From Flammeovirga yaeyamensis (GTDB lineage: Bacteria; Bacteroidota; Bacteroidia; Cytophagales; Flammeovirgaceae), in NCBI RefSeq assembly GCF_018736045.1, contig NZ_CP076133.1, forward strand, positions 1-64,000: a DNA stretch of 64,000 nt, given 5' to 3'. Under the pieces are notes generated by a model. The model was not told where the DNA came from. It saw only the letters and a list, made by a program, of their open reading frames with translations, and searched no databases. The position numbers and the translations under genes are program-made. Of the stretch, positions 27,976 to 38,654 are shown in pieces; position 1 is the first letter of the stretch, and each line of letters starts with the position of its first letter.

Positions 27976-30900
27976 TTATTTCGCGATCACTTTTATGTTA
28001 TATACTTGTTCTCCATCAAATATTCTCACAATATAAATACCTCTGTAAGGGAAAGGCTGACTAAACTGTGGTGTATTTGATTTCCAAGTCTGTATCAATT
28101 GGCCTGTGGTGTTGTAAACATATACCTCACCAATGGCCTTATCTTTCTGATGAATGATATTCAGCTGACCTTTGGCCGACCACACTTTCATCCACTTCAT
28201 CTGATCTTCGATACTTAATGGAGGCTGCTCTTCATCTTCATAGAAATGTCCATCTTTGATGTAGAACATTCTCTCGTAAGACGGAATAATGAACACCTCG
28301 CTTGTGATATCTTCTTGTGATGAAATCACCAAAGTTTCTAATTCTTCTCTCACTCCATCATTCACAACTTTGATATGTAAAGTATCAGAAATTTGATCTC
28401 CTCTACCAAACTGAATTGTTGGTGTTTCTTTATTGAGAGTATAGTCGTTTTTATCTGCTGTTCCAGAAATGGTAAAATTGATATCTACAGCTTCTGGTAA
28501 CGCAAACGGAGTGGTGGCAAACACCAATACTTCATCTCTTGTGTCTTCGTAAAGTGTATCTGCTGCGATCACTCTATAAGTGATAGGGAAACGATGTTCG
28601 TTAATGATCGTCACATCTACATTAGAAGGCGTACTAATATCTACATGACCACTTATAACACTAGACATTCCGATCGTTACAATTTCATCTGGTTCTGCAA
28701 TAAAATCATCCAATACTGCTGTAACTGTCACCTCTTCCGACATTGTCTCACCCTCTGCAATAAACAATCTATCTGATGATAAAGTGATATCGTCTGGATT
28801 CGATAAAAGTGCCAATTGAATATAGCTATCTTCTCGAGCAGGAACATCCAATTCTGCGTATATCACTGTTTGTTCTTGCGTTGTTTCTTGTAATTCGTTC
28901 TTTTCGATGAATAAAGAAGCCAATGCTCTATCGTCCAACGTAAACAGAGGACCTTCCGCTTGTCCATAAGAAGTATTTACTTTTATCAATCCACCTTGTT
29001 CTAAGTTAGCTGGAATTGTAAATCTAATGGTTGTTGAATTCTCTACGGTAAAGTGTTCTGAAGTATATTGAACGTTACCAATTTGAACAGAATTTACACC
29101 AATAAAGCTTTCCCCTTTAATCACAATCTCGTCGCCACGTTTCGCATAATCGTTTGAGATAGATGTAATTTTTGTTTCTCTCGCAATAATCTCGATGTCA
29201 TCCACTTTTACAATATTGGCTCCTGTTAGGTTCTCCACTTTAAAACGAATAGCCACATTACCCGACATTGGAATGTCTTCGTTCATGGTTACTCTAAACC
29301 AATTCGGTTGATAAGGAAGACCATCGAAAGTCATTTGATGCCAAGTACGTAAACCGTCTGTAGAGTATTCTACAATTAGCTCACTTCCATCTGTATTCCA
29401 GTTTTCGAAACGATACATACCAAATCGTAAAGTAGTACCCGGTCTATACACATTGATGTTATCGAAAATAACATACATACCGTTCTCATTGAAGAAGAAA
29501 TAGTGGGCTCCAGATGCACCTTCGTACTTCTCTGCGCCCATATTCCAATCCGAGTGTTCTTCTTTCGACATACCTCCTAAGAGACTCTCGCATGAAATAT
29601 TTGCATTACCTGTAATCAGGAAGTCTTTCGCATTCCAGAAGTGTTGGTAACGAACGTGGTCATTCATATTTGACCATGGACGATTGCTTCTGTTTAAGTA
29701 GGTTGGAGGAAGACGGTCACCCCATGATTTTGGTTCTAAGTTATTCGGGTTATTTAAAGTTTCCTTGAAGAAATACTCACCCGGACCTGGCTTGTCATCA
29801 TCGTAAATATCAATCACTAATTGATGAGGAATAACACGATCCGAAATGCCCGCACTCGTTGATGTAGCCGAAATATGTAATTGCTTGCCATATTCTTCCA
29901 CATCGTTATCATATACTTTTATTGTTGTAGAAACCTCTGTAGTACCCGCTGGGAAGAATAATGTTTTATCCATGATCATCACACTTTCACCATCCACAAT
30001 GTGAATACCGCTAGCGTTATTTAAGAAAACATATTCATTAGTTGGTAATGCTTCCGACAAAGTTGCTGTTAGAGTAACCACTTCTTCATCAGCTTCCAAT
30101 ATCCAATTTTTATCCACAGACAAAGTAATTTCAGGACGTGGATTATCATGATATACACCCATATTATCCATCCACCAACCGATGTCGTTATTGTCTTCCA
30201 AGTTGGTAAAACGTAAAGTCAGATTATCGGATTGAGGTAAGAAACCTGCTACCTGCATTCTTTCAAATACCTTAGTACCTGTGTGGTTCCACTCTAATAA
30301 TAATGCTTTAAAAGTAATACCGCCATCTGTAGAATATTCTACTGTAAAATCAGTTTCAGCATTAGATTGACCTCTAGTATGAACAGGAAGTAAATCAAAC
30401 CCTAATCTTAAATCATCATGTGCTAAAGTATTTAAACCAGACATCACAATGTTGGTCGTTTTATTGCCTTCGAAGTTGACATAACTATCAAATTGTTGCT
30501 CTGAACCTTCTGCCGCAGTTCGTTTACCAATTCTCGCTGTACCTGAATAAGCAATTTCAGCGATATCAAAATAACCATTATTATAGTAAGTTTCGATACT
30601 AGGGTTTTCTCTCCAACCAAATGTTTCTGGTCCATAGACGAACATTTCAAAATACTCATCTAAAATGGTTAGTGATACTGTTTCAGGAAAATCGGTATGA
30701 ATACCGGAAGTAGCTGAAGTAATATCAAAATCCATGATTTCATTCCCTTCCGTTTCCCCATCTCTAATGATTTTAATCGTTGCTGTCGCTTGAGATTCAC
30801 CCGCATTGATAATGAATTCTGCTACACCTTTATCTCCAGTACTACTATAGACCTCGTAATCGTCTTGATCAATACCTGTTCCTGTAATCGAAAACTGTAT

Positions 30901-32541
30901 GGTTTCTGTTGATCTTAATGGTACTTCAGATGTAACAGTAATCATCACTTCAGGTGCATCAGCTTCTGAAACTACATCTTCACTAATTGAAAGGGATACT
31001 TTTGGTAATTCGTCATCATGCACCATAAATGAAACTGATGGAATTGGATCTCCCACTAGAGCACCGCCCTCAATAGATTTCACACTTAACTCAACTTCCT
31101 CTGAAACTTCTAGGACTTCATCATCAACTACAGTAAATGTCGCTGTAGCCATCTTAGTTCCATTATTTACTGTAAAAGTAAAATCTGTACCTAATGTATA
31201 TGCTCTTTGATGTATTCTATCTGCTGGTAACTCTAAAGTAACTGTCTGATCACCTTCCACTTCTTTAGTGAACAAGGCAGTCACTTCTATCGTTTCTCCA
31301 CTACCTTCTACAATTTCACTTTTATCTACAGTAAGGTTATATAAAGTAGCTGGAGAATCATCATCAAATACTGTGATAGTGATCTGATTCTTCTGACCAA
31401 TTTCTACTGATGAAGAGGCAGAAGCGATCTCAATATCAAGTGTTCTTGTGTCTTCTTCAATATCATTATCTACTACACTTAAAAGTGCTTTACCTATTGT
31501 TTCACCTGCTAAAATTGTGATCGTATTTTCAGCATTAACACCGCCCATATCTGTTAGAGAGAAATCAGTTTCTTCTAAAGTTCCAGAGATTGATAATGTT
31601 AGGGTGATATCTTCTGCAGCTGCTTTTGTTAATGATACTTCAATTTCTGTTGGAGCATCGTTTTCGTTAATTGACAAGTTAGAAGTTTGGAAGTTGGCAT
31701 AAGGAGGTAATAATTTACCCATCACACTAATGTCATCAATTCTATATCTAAATTCTGGGTCAACTAATGTGAATCTAAATTCTAAATCAGAGGTTTGAGG
31801 AATCATTCCATCCGAAAGAATCCAATAATACCATTTATTTACTTGTCCTTTAATATAAGGGATATCAAATGCTGTCCATGAGCCATTGTTGGCTTTGTCT
31901 CTATATTCAATACTCACCCCTGTTCTTGGGTCAATATCTTTCCATTTAGAAAAACCGAAGGCCAATGATAACTCTCCATATCCTTCTGTACTGATCCCAT
32001 CCATGATGATCACAGACCCTGGATCTGCAGAATTCACCACACCATAATTTACACCCGAAGCTCCTTGATAAATTCCCAGATTATCTCCAGCTCCACCACT
32101 ATAACCATTGTTACCAAAAGCAAGTCCAGAACCACTCACCTGATAGAAATTGTAAGGAGAACTTGGGTCTAATGTAGCATCTCCATCTTTACCCGATGCA
32201 TTCGTAAAATCGATGGATCCTAGTGTTTCCTTAGAGAAATTATCTACAATTACTTCCTCTGTAGAAGTAACATCTGGACCTTTAATAAAGAAAGTACCTG
32301 TGGTCGCTCCAGGAGGAACGGCAAAAATAATTTGGGTGTCCGAAACCTTTTCTTTATATAACACATCGATACCATTAAACACTACCCCACTCATATTCGA
32401 TAAACCACTACCTACTACAGTAACGATGCCTGAGGTAGTTGTTTCTTTGGGATAAAAGTCTGTAATTTCTTGTGCTATACTCTGTGTTGCAAAACACAGA
32501 GCAAAGCACAAAAGATATATTTTTATTAGTGATTGTTTCAT
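27976..32541 (-). CDS. Calx-beta/IPT multidomain T9SS cargo protein
   Basis: A 1521-residue secreted protein. A signal peptide ends about residue 23 (SIAQ). An IPT/TIG domain (about 26-103) is followed by a beta-sandwich with YQGASGVNYG, several Calx-beta repeats (SLSISEDVVSEADAPEVMITV, DDDSPATLYNLTVDKSEI), a second and third sandwich (YSTDGGITF, YEGASGAHYF, EYSTDGLRTW), another IPT and further Calx-beta repeats, and a C-terminal T9SS-type domain (YRGIYIVRIF). No catalytic motif is seen; it looks like an adhesive or glycan-binding surface protein. Its start overlaps the BNR gene upstream by four bases (ATGA), so the two are translationally coupled and probably work together. Confidence 0.82.
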   Translation of the reverse strand: MKQSLIKIYLLCFALCFATQSIAQEITDFYPKETTTSGIVTVVGSGLSNMSGVVFNGIDVLYKEKVSDTQIIFAVPPGATTGTFFIKGPDVTSTEEVIVDNFSKETLGSIDFTNASGKDGDATLDPSSPYNFYQVSGSGLAFGNNGYSGGAGDNLGIYQGASGVNYGVVNSADPGSVIIMDGISTEGYGELSLAFGFSKWKDIDPRTGVSIEYRDKANNGSWTAFDIPYIKGQVNKWYYWILSDGMIPQTSDLEFRFTLVDPEFRYRIDDISVMGKLLPPYANFQTSNLSINENDAPTEIEVSLTKAAAEDITLTLSISGTLEETDFSLTDMGGVNAENTITILAGETIGKALLSVVDNDIEEDTRTLDIEIASASSSVEIGQKNQITITVFDDDSPATLYNLTVDKSEIVEGSGETIEVTALFTKEVEGDQTVTLELPADRIHQRAYTLGTDFTFTVNNGTKMATATFTVVDDEVLEVSEEVELSVKSIEGGALVGDPIPSVSFMVHDDELPKVSLSISEDVVSEADAPEVMITVTSEVPLRSTETIQFSITGTGIDQDDYEVYSSTGDKGVAEFIINAGESQATATIKIIRDGETEGNEIMDFDITSATSGIHTDFPETVSLTILDEYFEMFVYGPETFGWRENPSIETYYNNGYFDIAEIAYSGTARIGKRTAAEGSEQQFDSYVNFEGNKTTNIVMSGLNTLAHDDLRLGFDLLPVHTRGQSNAETDFTVEYSTDGGITFKALLLEWNHTGTKVFERMQVAGFLPQSDNLTLRFTNLEDNNDIGWWMDNMGVYHDNPRPEITLSVDKNWILEADEEVVTLTATLSEALPTNEYVFLNNASGIHIVDGESVMIMDKTLFFPAGTTEVSTTIKVYDNDVEEYGKQLHISATSTSAGISDRVIPHQLVIDIYDDDKPGPGEYFFKETLNNPNNLEPKSWGDRLPPTYLNRSNRPWSNMNDHVRYQHFWNAKDFLITGNANISCESLLGGMSKEEHSDWNMGAEKYEGASGAHYFFFNENGMYVIFDNINVYRPGTTLRFGMYRFENWNTDGSELIVEYSTDGLRTWHQMTFDGLPYQPNWFRVTMNEDIPMSGNVAIRFKVENLTGANIVKVDDIEIIARETKITSISNDYAKRGDEIVIKGESFIGVNSVQIGNVQYTSEHFTVENSTTIRFTIPANLEQGGLIKVNTSYGQAEGPLFTLDDRALASLFIEKNELQETTQEQTVIYAELDVPAREDSYIQLALLSNPDDITLSSDRLFIAEGETMSEEVTVTAVLDDFIAEPDEIVTIGMSSVISGHVDISTPSNVDVTIINEHRFPITYRVIAADTLYEDTRDEVLVFATTPFALPEAVDINFTISGTADKNDYTLNKETPTIQFGRGDQISDTLHIKVVNDGVREELETLVISSQEDITSEVFIIPSYERMFYIKDGHFYEDEEQPPLSIEDQMKWMKVWSAKGQLNIIHQKDKAIGEVYVYNTTGQLIQTWKSNTPQFSQPFPYRGIYIVRIFDGEQVYNIKVIAK

Positions 32542-35500
32542 TTGATGATCAGTTTTTGACGGTGAATTAATGAAGCATTTTGATACACTCTCACAAAATA
32601 GATTCCTTTAGGTAACTCTAAATTGATCGTTTCATTTTGTTTAAATGAACTCTCTTGCATCAATTGTCCTTGAAGATTGATGATCTCTAATGATCCATCA
32701 ATTACTCCTTTCAATTGGATAGTTTCTGATGCCGGATTAGGATAGATCACTACTTGTGGTTTTAGCAGATCATCTGATGATGTAATATCAGATTCTTTTA
32801 CCATCAACACATCATCATTTGCAATGGTAAAGACCTGACCACTTCTTGTCGTGACTTTCACGGAAATGCTTTTCATTCCAGAAGTAGAATATTTGACCAC
32901 ATGTGGACCTTCTCCCTCAGTGGTTTCTGCCACGGCTCCTTCTCCAAAATCCCACTCGTATTTAAATACTTCTCCATTATGATCTAGAACAAGCACCACA
33001 TTTTCGTTCATGAACACTTCCTCTTTGCTTGGATGAACTTCTCCTGTTATGTCATGGAATTGATCTGAAACACGGATGGTTACCGTTTCTTGACGATCTC
33101 CCATATGATTGATTGCTCTGATTTTTACATCATATTTTCCAAGTTCCTCATAGGAGATTTCGTGAGGTCCAAGGCCAAAAGCGATGTCCATATCGTTGCC
33201 AAAATCCCACTCAATTTTTGATGCAGTACCGAATACTTCTGCAGAAAGCGTAACCATTTCGTTTCTATCTACTGAAGTTTTAGATGTCGTAATATTTACT
33301 GTTGGAGCATCCATTGTTACACCTGTCGGTACACCAAAATAAATATCGTCTATTCTCCAAAGTGTATTTAAACTGTTAGCATCTTCAATTCTTGTAAATC
33401 GCAATCTTAAATTTTCTACAGAAGGAAATTGTTCATCTAATTCCACCCAATACCAAATACCGTTTTCTTCATTGTTGTAAGTAAACTTATTGGCAAGATT
33501 TATTTCATTCCACTCATTTCCATTCGTAGACCATTCAGCTTTTAAGCTTTCACCATTGTCCTCATTGGCTACGGCATTCCCATCTACGACAGAAAATTTC
33601 ATCATCCCTAATGATATCTTTACATGATCGTGACCAGAGATATCAAATCCTTGTAAAGAGAAGACTTCATCATTTTGAATAAATGCAGAGTATAACCCAG
33701 AGGCTTGTTCATATCCAGCACTTGCATGTACTCCCCAATTGGGACCGAAATGAATTCTCGCGGTATTATCATCTGCAAATTCTGCATGTCTTGGCAGACC
33801 ACCCCACATTTGTCCGTTATCATTAGGATCAATAATTGAAAAACCTTCCATGTCTTCACGCATCAAACGTTTGTAACCGCTTGATTCACCTGTGAACTGT
33901 AATACTTCCAAATCTAAAGTATCCTTTGCCATTTCACCATTGGCATTTTCTACCTCTAAGATATATTTGTAAGTACCTGCATCGGGATGATATGGATTGT
34001 ATTTTTCTGTTTCAGCTACCACCTGACCATTTAACATCCAACGGTAAGCTACAATTTCACTTTCTGTTGATTTTGAATCAGTACCGTCTAAACCGATATA
34101 CAATGGTGAGAATCCAGTAGTATGTGTCGATTTGATCACACTCCTCACTTGTAAATCTATCGCCTCAATTCTTTTGGTAGTTCGGCCTTGATCACCCAAG
34201 TTATCAGTCACCACAAGAGTGACAGAATACACTCCTTCTTCTTCATATGTATAGTTTACTGTTGTCCCTTCTGCAGTGGCACCATTTCCGAAATCCCATT
34301 CGTATTTCTCAATCGATCTTCCTTCAAAAGGCATAGATTCTGAGGCATCGAATTGAATGGTTGCAGGAATTTGTGCTTTATCTTGATCCACCTTAATTAC
34401 TCCAACAGGTGCTTCAGGCTTTTGTAAGGCCAACTTCCACATACCCGTACCCATAGTAGCAATATACAGGTGTTGTTTTTCATTATCATCTTTCCAGATT
34501 TTACCTCTACGAGCCACTGGGAATTCAATATAATTACCATTGTAATCTCCAGTTAGATCTTCTAAAGTGATGTCGTCTAAAGTATTACCAATCTTGGCTT
34601 TTAAGAAAGAAATACCTCTTGTAATTCCCTCTCCGTGTTCTCTTGAATGGAAGGTGAAATAGAATTCATCATTCTGTCCCACAAGACCACCGAAACCTGT
34701 CTTTTTATTAAAAGTATCTAACCATTCTGGGTTTCTAAATTGAAGTGCAGTTGCTCTATCTACTACTTTTGTAAAGTTTGCTCCTTTATCAGCAGATAAC
34801 CACAATTCGTAATCTTCGTTAGATGAATTTCCTTTCGTCACTAAAAGATAAGACGTTTCTCCATCAGCCCAAGTGGTTAAATCACCATTAGATCCCCACT
34901 GACCTTCTAAGCCAGCATCTGAATTATTGATTAATAATTTAGTCCACACATAATCACCACTAGGTTGTCTATCTCCTCTAAATGTACCGTTTCCACATCT
35001 TAAATAGACTACATCCGAGTCGTTGGGATCGGAAATGATTCTTCTACCTTGTGATTGTGCTGCTCCATTAGAAATTTTTCTAAAATAGTAAGCTGAATTC
35101 CCTTTGATCAACTCAAAGATATCGTCCGTTACATAAGCACCACCAATAGTGGAAACATATACTCTTTCCGGCATCAAAGGGTCGCTATGAATTGAACTAA
35201 TTCTATTTTGATCTTCTAAACCTCTTCTTGCTTGCGTATTACCATCAATTAATACAGAAAAGTTACTACTTGGACCATCTAAATTAGTCAGGCGTTTCAT
35301 CAATAGACGACCGTCCCATTTATCTGTCGCTCCACCAAAACCATTGGCTGTTGCTGCTAGAATTAATGGATCTTCACCATCCTTTATAATAGTTTCCAAT
35401 GCATCAGAGTTCCAGTTTCCTTGGAATACAATTGATGGTTGATTCCATGTCTCCCCTCCATCATAACTTTCTACTAGACCATTATCGGCCATACCTTGCA

Positions 35501-36764
35501 CCACATAATTTTTATAACCTGTCATATCCCAGTTATAAGTTGATGCTGTACCGTTTGTTCTAAAGAATCTTCTGCCATTTAAGGTTTTTACATACGTTGA
35601 TGTTACACAATCCCATGTTCCTTCATCGGTTACATCACCTACATAGGCCGATTGTTGTGACATAATAAATGCACCTCTTGTGTACGAATGATTTGTCCAT
35701 GATGCAGGGTAATAACTATATGTTCTAGAAACTCCTTGGTAGGCATTCCAACCAATCTCTTTGATATCCATTCCAGGATATTTGAATACTTCAGAAATAG
35801 TACCTGCCACTACATCACCTGAAATAGAGAATGTACCTTCTAATAAAGCATTCTCTTCGTTATTTCCTCCTCTGTAAAAAGTACCCATCATGACATAATG
35901 TTGTGTGGCTGTACTTTTACCTGAAATCATAGGACGCCAATGCGTTTGATCTTTTTGCTGCATCAAACCATTTGCATCCAATTCCGTCCAATCCGATTCA
36001 TTGTATTTTTTTACATATAATCCAGAGTTTCCATCATTTCTAATGAAAAGGGAATATACCCACTGACCATCTTCTGTAATGGTGGCACCCATACAATCTC
36101 CTGTATTGTTAGGAGCTGTTTGTTTTGTCCAACTATTACCGTTATCGTTGGATAAATACAAACCTGTTTGTGCTGCAAGTAACACCTCTCCATTTGATGG
36201 GTGAACAGAAATGGTTAATACATTTCTTTTGCCACTACCCACCTCAAAATTTGTTTTATGCCAAGTTGCACCTCCATCTACTGTGGAAAATACTTCTCTT
36301 ACACCAGTAGCCGAAAAGTCTCTCACTTCATCCTCTAACCAAGATGGAGCGAAGTACATATTATTTTCATTGGAAGGATCTATAGCCATGGCTTGTACCG
36401 GATAACCAATGGCTTCATCCAATACTTCCCAATTCTCACCATCGTCTTTCGATAAAGCCACACCATAGGTAGAACCCATCAATAAAGTATTTGAATTTGA
36501 TGGTGCAACTGCAATATTAAACACATTATTAAATGGAGCAGAGGGAACATAAATCCATTTCTGTCCATAATCGTGAGAGACATAATATCCCTCCATATCA
36601 CTACACAAGTACATTTTTCCGTCAATATTTGGATCACATATTACGTGTTGTAACTGTCCACCATGTCCGGGGTTTGTATTATACCATTGTGCAGCTACCT
36701 TCTGTTGGAAGGCAAGCAAACAGATCAAAATAAAAGTTGATCTAAAAAATGATATTAAATTCAT
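32538..36764 (-). CDS. BNR beta-propeller/PKD T9SS cargo protein 2
   Basis: A 1408-residue paralogue of the protein encoded at 23540-27778 with the same layout. A signal peptide ends about residue 26 (VAAQ). The BNR propeller (to about 785) keeps NPGHGGQLQHV, CSDMEGYYVSHDYGQKW and SNDNGNSW. PKD domains, a beta-sandwich (YEQASGLYSAF), further PKD-like domains and a T9SS tail (IYPNP, GIYFVRV) follow. Propeller identity to paralogue 1 is high by eye, including whole segments such as SHGNKSYLL/ADGETSYLL surroundings. It lies 46 bp after the sulfatase gene and overlaps the Calx-beta gene, so sulfatase, propeller and Calx-beta protein are probably one operon. Activity is unknown; polysaccharide cleavage or binding is inferred from context. 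Confidence 0.85.
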   Translation of the reverse strand: MNLISFFRSTFILICLLAFQQKVAAQWYNTNPGHGGQLQHVICDPNIDGKMYLCSDMEGYYVSHDYGQKWIYVPSAPFNNVFNIAVAPSNSNTLLMGSTYGVALSKDDGENWEVLDEAIGYPVQAMAIDPSNENNMYFAPSWLEDEVRDFSATGVREVFSTVDGGATWHKTNFEVGSGKRNVLTISVHPSNGEVLLAAQTGLYLSNDNGNSWTKQTAPNNTGDCMGATITEDGQWVYSLFIRNDGNSGLYVKKYNESDWTELDANGLMQQKDQTHWRPMISGKSTATQHYVMMGTFYRGGNNEENALLEGTFSISGDVVAGTISEVFKYPGMDIKEIGWNAYQGVSRTYSYYPASWTNHSYTRGAFIMSQQSAYVGDVTDEGTWDCVTSTYVKTLNGRRFFRTNGTASTYNWDMTGYKNYVVQGMADNGLVESYDGGETWNQPSIVFQGNWNSDALETIIKDGEDPLILAATANGFGGATDKWDGRLLMKRLTNLDGPSSNFSVLIDGNTQARRGLEDQNRISSIHSDPLMPERVYVSTIGGAYVTDDIFELIKGNSAYYFRKISNGAAQSQGRRIISDPNDSDVVYLRCGNGTFRGDRQPSGDYVWTKLLINNSDAGLEGQWGSNGDLTTWADGETSYLLVTKGNSSNEDYELWLSADKGANFTKVVDRATALQFRNPEWLDTFNKKTGFGGLVGQNDEFYFTFHSREHGEGITRGISFLKAKIGNTLDDITLEDLTGDYNGNYIEFPVARRGKIWKDDNEKQHLYIATMGTGMWKLALQKPEAPVGVIKVDQDKAQIPATIQFDASESMPFEGRSIEKYEWDFGNGATAEGTTVNYTYEEEGVYSVTLVVTDNLGDQGRTTKRIEAIDLQVRSVIKSTHTTGFSPLYIGLDGTDSKSTESEIVAYRWMLNGQVVAETEKYNPYHPDAGTYKYILEVENANGEMAKDTLDLEVLQFTGESSGYKRLMREDMEGFSIIDPNDNGQMWGGLPRHAEFADDNTARIHFGPNWGVHASAGYEQASGLYSAFIQNDEVFSLQGFDISGHDHVKISLGMMKFSVVDGNAVANEDNGESLKAEWSTNGNEWNEINLANKFTYNNEENGIWYWVELDEQFPSVENLRLRFTRIEDANSLNTLWRIDDIYFGVPTGVTMDAPTVNITTSKTSVDRNEMVTLSAEVFGTASKIEWDFGNDMDIAFGLGPHEISYEELGKYDVKIRAINHMGDRQETVTIRVSDQFHDITGEVHPSKEEVFMNENVVLVLDHNGEVFKYEWDFGEGAVAETTEGEGPHVVKYSTSGMKSISVKVTTRSGQVFTIANDDVLMVKESDITSSDDLLKPQVVIYPNPASETIQLKGVIDGSLEIINLQGQLMQESSFKQNETINLELPKGIYFVRVYQNASLIHRQKLIIK

Positions 36765-36810
36765 AATTAAGTTTTTGTCTAAAAAGTGTTCAGAATGCTG
36801 GTTGAGATAA

Positions 36811-38439
36811 TTAGCTTTTTGGCACAGGTTGTTCGTACCAAATTTGAAGTCTTCCTTGAGAAGGCTCGTGTTCCAAAACTTGTTCCCATGGTACTACACC
36901 GACACGGTCTGCCCAATTTTGCCAAGCTTCTTGTAGTTCTTTTAATTTTTCTGGATGTTGACTAGCTATATTGTGTGCTTCAATTGGATCTTCTGATAAA
37001 TGATATAATTCATCTGTTCCTTCAGGGTAAATGTTCACCCATTTCCAATCACCAAGCCTAGCTGCTTTGTTGCCTTCATGCTCCCAAAAAATTCCTTGAT
37101 GTCCCGTTCTTACATTACCTGCTAGAATAGGTAGTAAAGACTTCCCTTCCATAGGTTGTATATCATTTTCACCTACTTTTGTTGGGTAATCTGATTGGGT
37201 CACCTCCATTATTGTAGTCATCACATCAACAATATGAGCAGGTTGATTATCAATTGATTTTGGTTGAATCATTTTTGGGTAATGTACTACGAAAGGTGTT
37301 CTAATTCCGCCTTCGTGTCCCCAATGTTTAAACATTCTGTAAGGAGTATTACTGACATTGGCCCATGGTAATTTATAACAACCAAATGATCCTTGATGAC
37401 CTAGAGGAATATTTGGATCGCCCCATGAATAATCTTCACGCGTACCACCATTATCAGAAATGAAAATGATCATAGTATTGTCTAACTCTCCGATCTCTTT
37501 TAGGGTATTTACTAACTCTCCAATACCTCTATCCATGTTTTCGATTTGTGCCGCATAGATAGACATTCTCAAATCGTAATCGTCCTTTTCTTCCTCAGAT
37601 AATTTATCCCAATCTTCTACCAATCGATCTGTCTTAGAGATAGGATAATCTTGAGGAATAATGCCTAATTCTTTTTGTTTCTTGAAGCGTTCTTGTCTTA
37701 CCTCTTCAAAATTTCTTTTGTAACTTCCTCTGTATTTTGCAATGTCCTCAGCTCTCGCTTGCAATGGGAAATGAGGAGCAACATGTGCTAAGTATAAAAA
37801 GAAAGGAGCATCTTTTTGGCTCATTTCTTTTACAAATTGAGCACCATATTCGTTAATTGCTTCAGTAGAATAGTAGTCTTCTCCAGGATGTGCTAAAAGA
37901 CTATCGTTAATAGCCACTACTTGATCTCCTGGGAATGGGTAGAAGTACGCACCACCATGATGGGGGAACCCGTAAAATTTATCAAATCCTTTTTTTGTAG
38001 GCCAATATTCTTCTTTATTGCCTACATGCCATTTACCAGACATGGCTGTATTATAACCGTTTAGTTTTAGTGCTTCAGCAATAGTTACTGCATTATTAGG
38101 AATATAACCTCCATAATTTGGTAGGTGACAATCCTCTTGCATGAAACCCATATTGGCTTGGTGTGGGTATAATCCTGTCAACAAACTCGCTCTTGTTGGA
38201 CAACAACGTGATGCATTATAAAATTGGGTTAATCGCATGCCGTTGTCTGCAAGTTGATCAATAGAAGGTGTTTTAATTTCCCCTCCATAACAACCTAAAT
38301 CTGAGTAGCCCATATCATCCGCCAGGATAAGAATTACGTTTGGTCTTGGATTAGTTTCTTCTACTTGTCCTTTTTGAGGTGAACAACCCAAGAATGAGGA
38401 TATAATTACCCCAGCTAGTAGTAAAAGTCTTCGTTTCAT
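36811..38439 (-). CDS. Sulfatase lipoprotein (formylglycine-dependent, S1 family)
   Basis: A 542-residue type I sulfatase. The N-terminus looks like a lipoprotein signal with Cys19 (FLGCS). The modification motif C79-C-P-T-R83-ASLLTG is intact, with Cys79 as the residue oxidised to formylglycine, and the metal-binding aspartates D41-D42 (LADDMGYSDLG) and D329-type DNGG motif (FISDNGG) are present. It removes sulfate esters from carbohydrates; subfamily and regiospecificity cannot be read. The lipid anchor suggests it acts at the periplasmic or cell-surface face. The position in a Sus-type block between susCD and the propeller genes points to a sulfated glycan such as a marine algal polysaccharide. 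Confidence 0.95.
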   Translation of the reverse strand: MKRRLLLLAGVIISSFLGCSPQKGQVEETNPRPNVILILADDMGYSDLGCYGGEIKTPSIDQLADNGMRLTQFYNASRCCPTRASLLTGLYPHQANMGFMQEDCHLPNYGGYIPNNAVTIAEALKLNGYNTAMSGKWHVGNKEEYWPTKKGFDKFYGFPHHGGAYFYPFPGDQVVAINDSLLAHPGEDYYSTEAINEYGAQFVKEMSQKDAPFFLYLAHVAPHFPLQARAEDIAKYRGSYKRNFEEVRQERFKKQKELGIIPQDYPISKTDRLVEDWDKLSEEEKDDYDLRMSIYAAQIENMDRGIGELVNTLKEIGELDNTMIIFISDNGGTREDYSWGDPNIPLGHQGSFGCYKLPWANVSNTPYRMFKHWGHEGGIRTPFVVHYPKMIQPKSIDNQPAHIVDVMTTIMEVTQSDYPTKVGENDIQPMEGKSLLPILAGNVRTGHQGIFWEHEGNKAARLGDWKWVNIYPEGTDELYHLSEDPIEAHNIASQHPEKLKELQEAWQNWADRVGVVPWEQVLEHEPSQGRLQIWYEQPVPKS

Positions 38440-38503
38440 ATCATTATAATTAAGTAAGTCCCGAGGCTAAAAAATCGTTCGCCTTCAATCGTTGTTAGTA
38501 AAA

Positions 38504-38556
38504 AGGTATCACAAAAGCATTAAAAAGTTTATTGTTCAATTGCACTTGTGATACCT
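38504..38556 (-). terminator. Terminator between SusE/F-position gene and sulfatase gene
   Basis: AGGTATCACAA (38504-38514) and TTGTGATACCT (38546-38556) form an 11-bp stem with a 31-nt loop; on the minus strand the stem is followed by TTTTTACT. It separates the susCD transcript from the sulfatase gene. Confidence 0.7.
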
Positions 38557-38597
38557 CCTTATAGTCTCCTTGTTGTCTCTTTATAGTCGGTTACTGC

Positions 38598-38632
38598 TTA
38601 GTATGGACGTTGCAATGCAACGTCCATACTAA
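38598..38632. repeat. Perfect 17-bp palindrome with one-base centre
   Basis: TTAGTATGGACGTTGCA (38598-38614) is mirrored exactly at 38616-38632 around a single A. It starts 23 bp after the stop of the gene at 38655-40697. There is no adjacent U-tract, so it may be an RNA 3'-end stabiliser or a protein-binding site as well as a terminator. Confidence 0.75.
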
Positions 38633-38654
38633 TACAGTTTTTAAAGTCTTGTTA

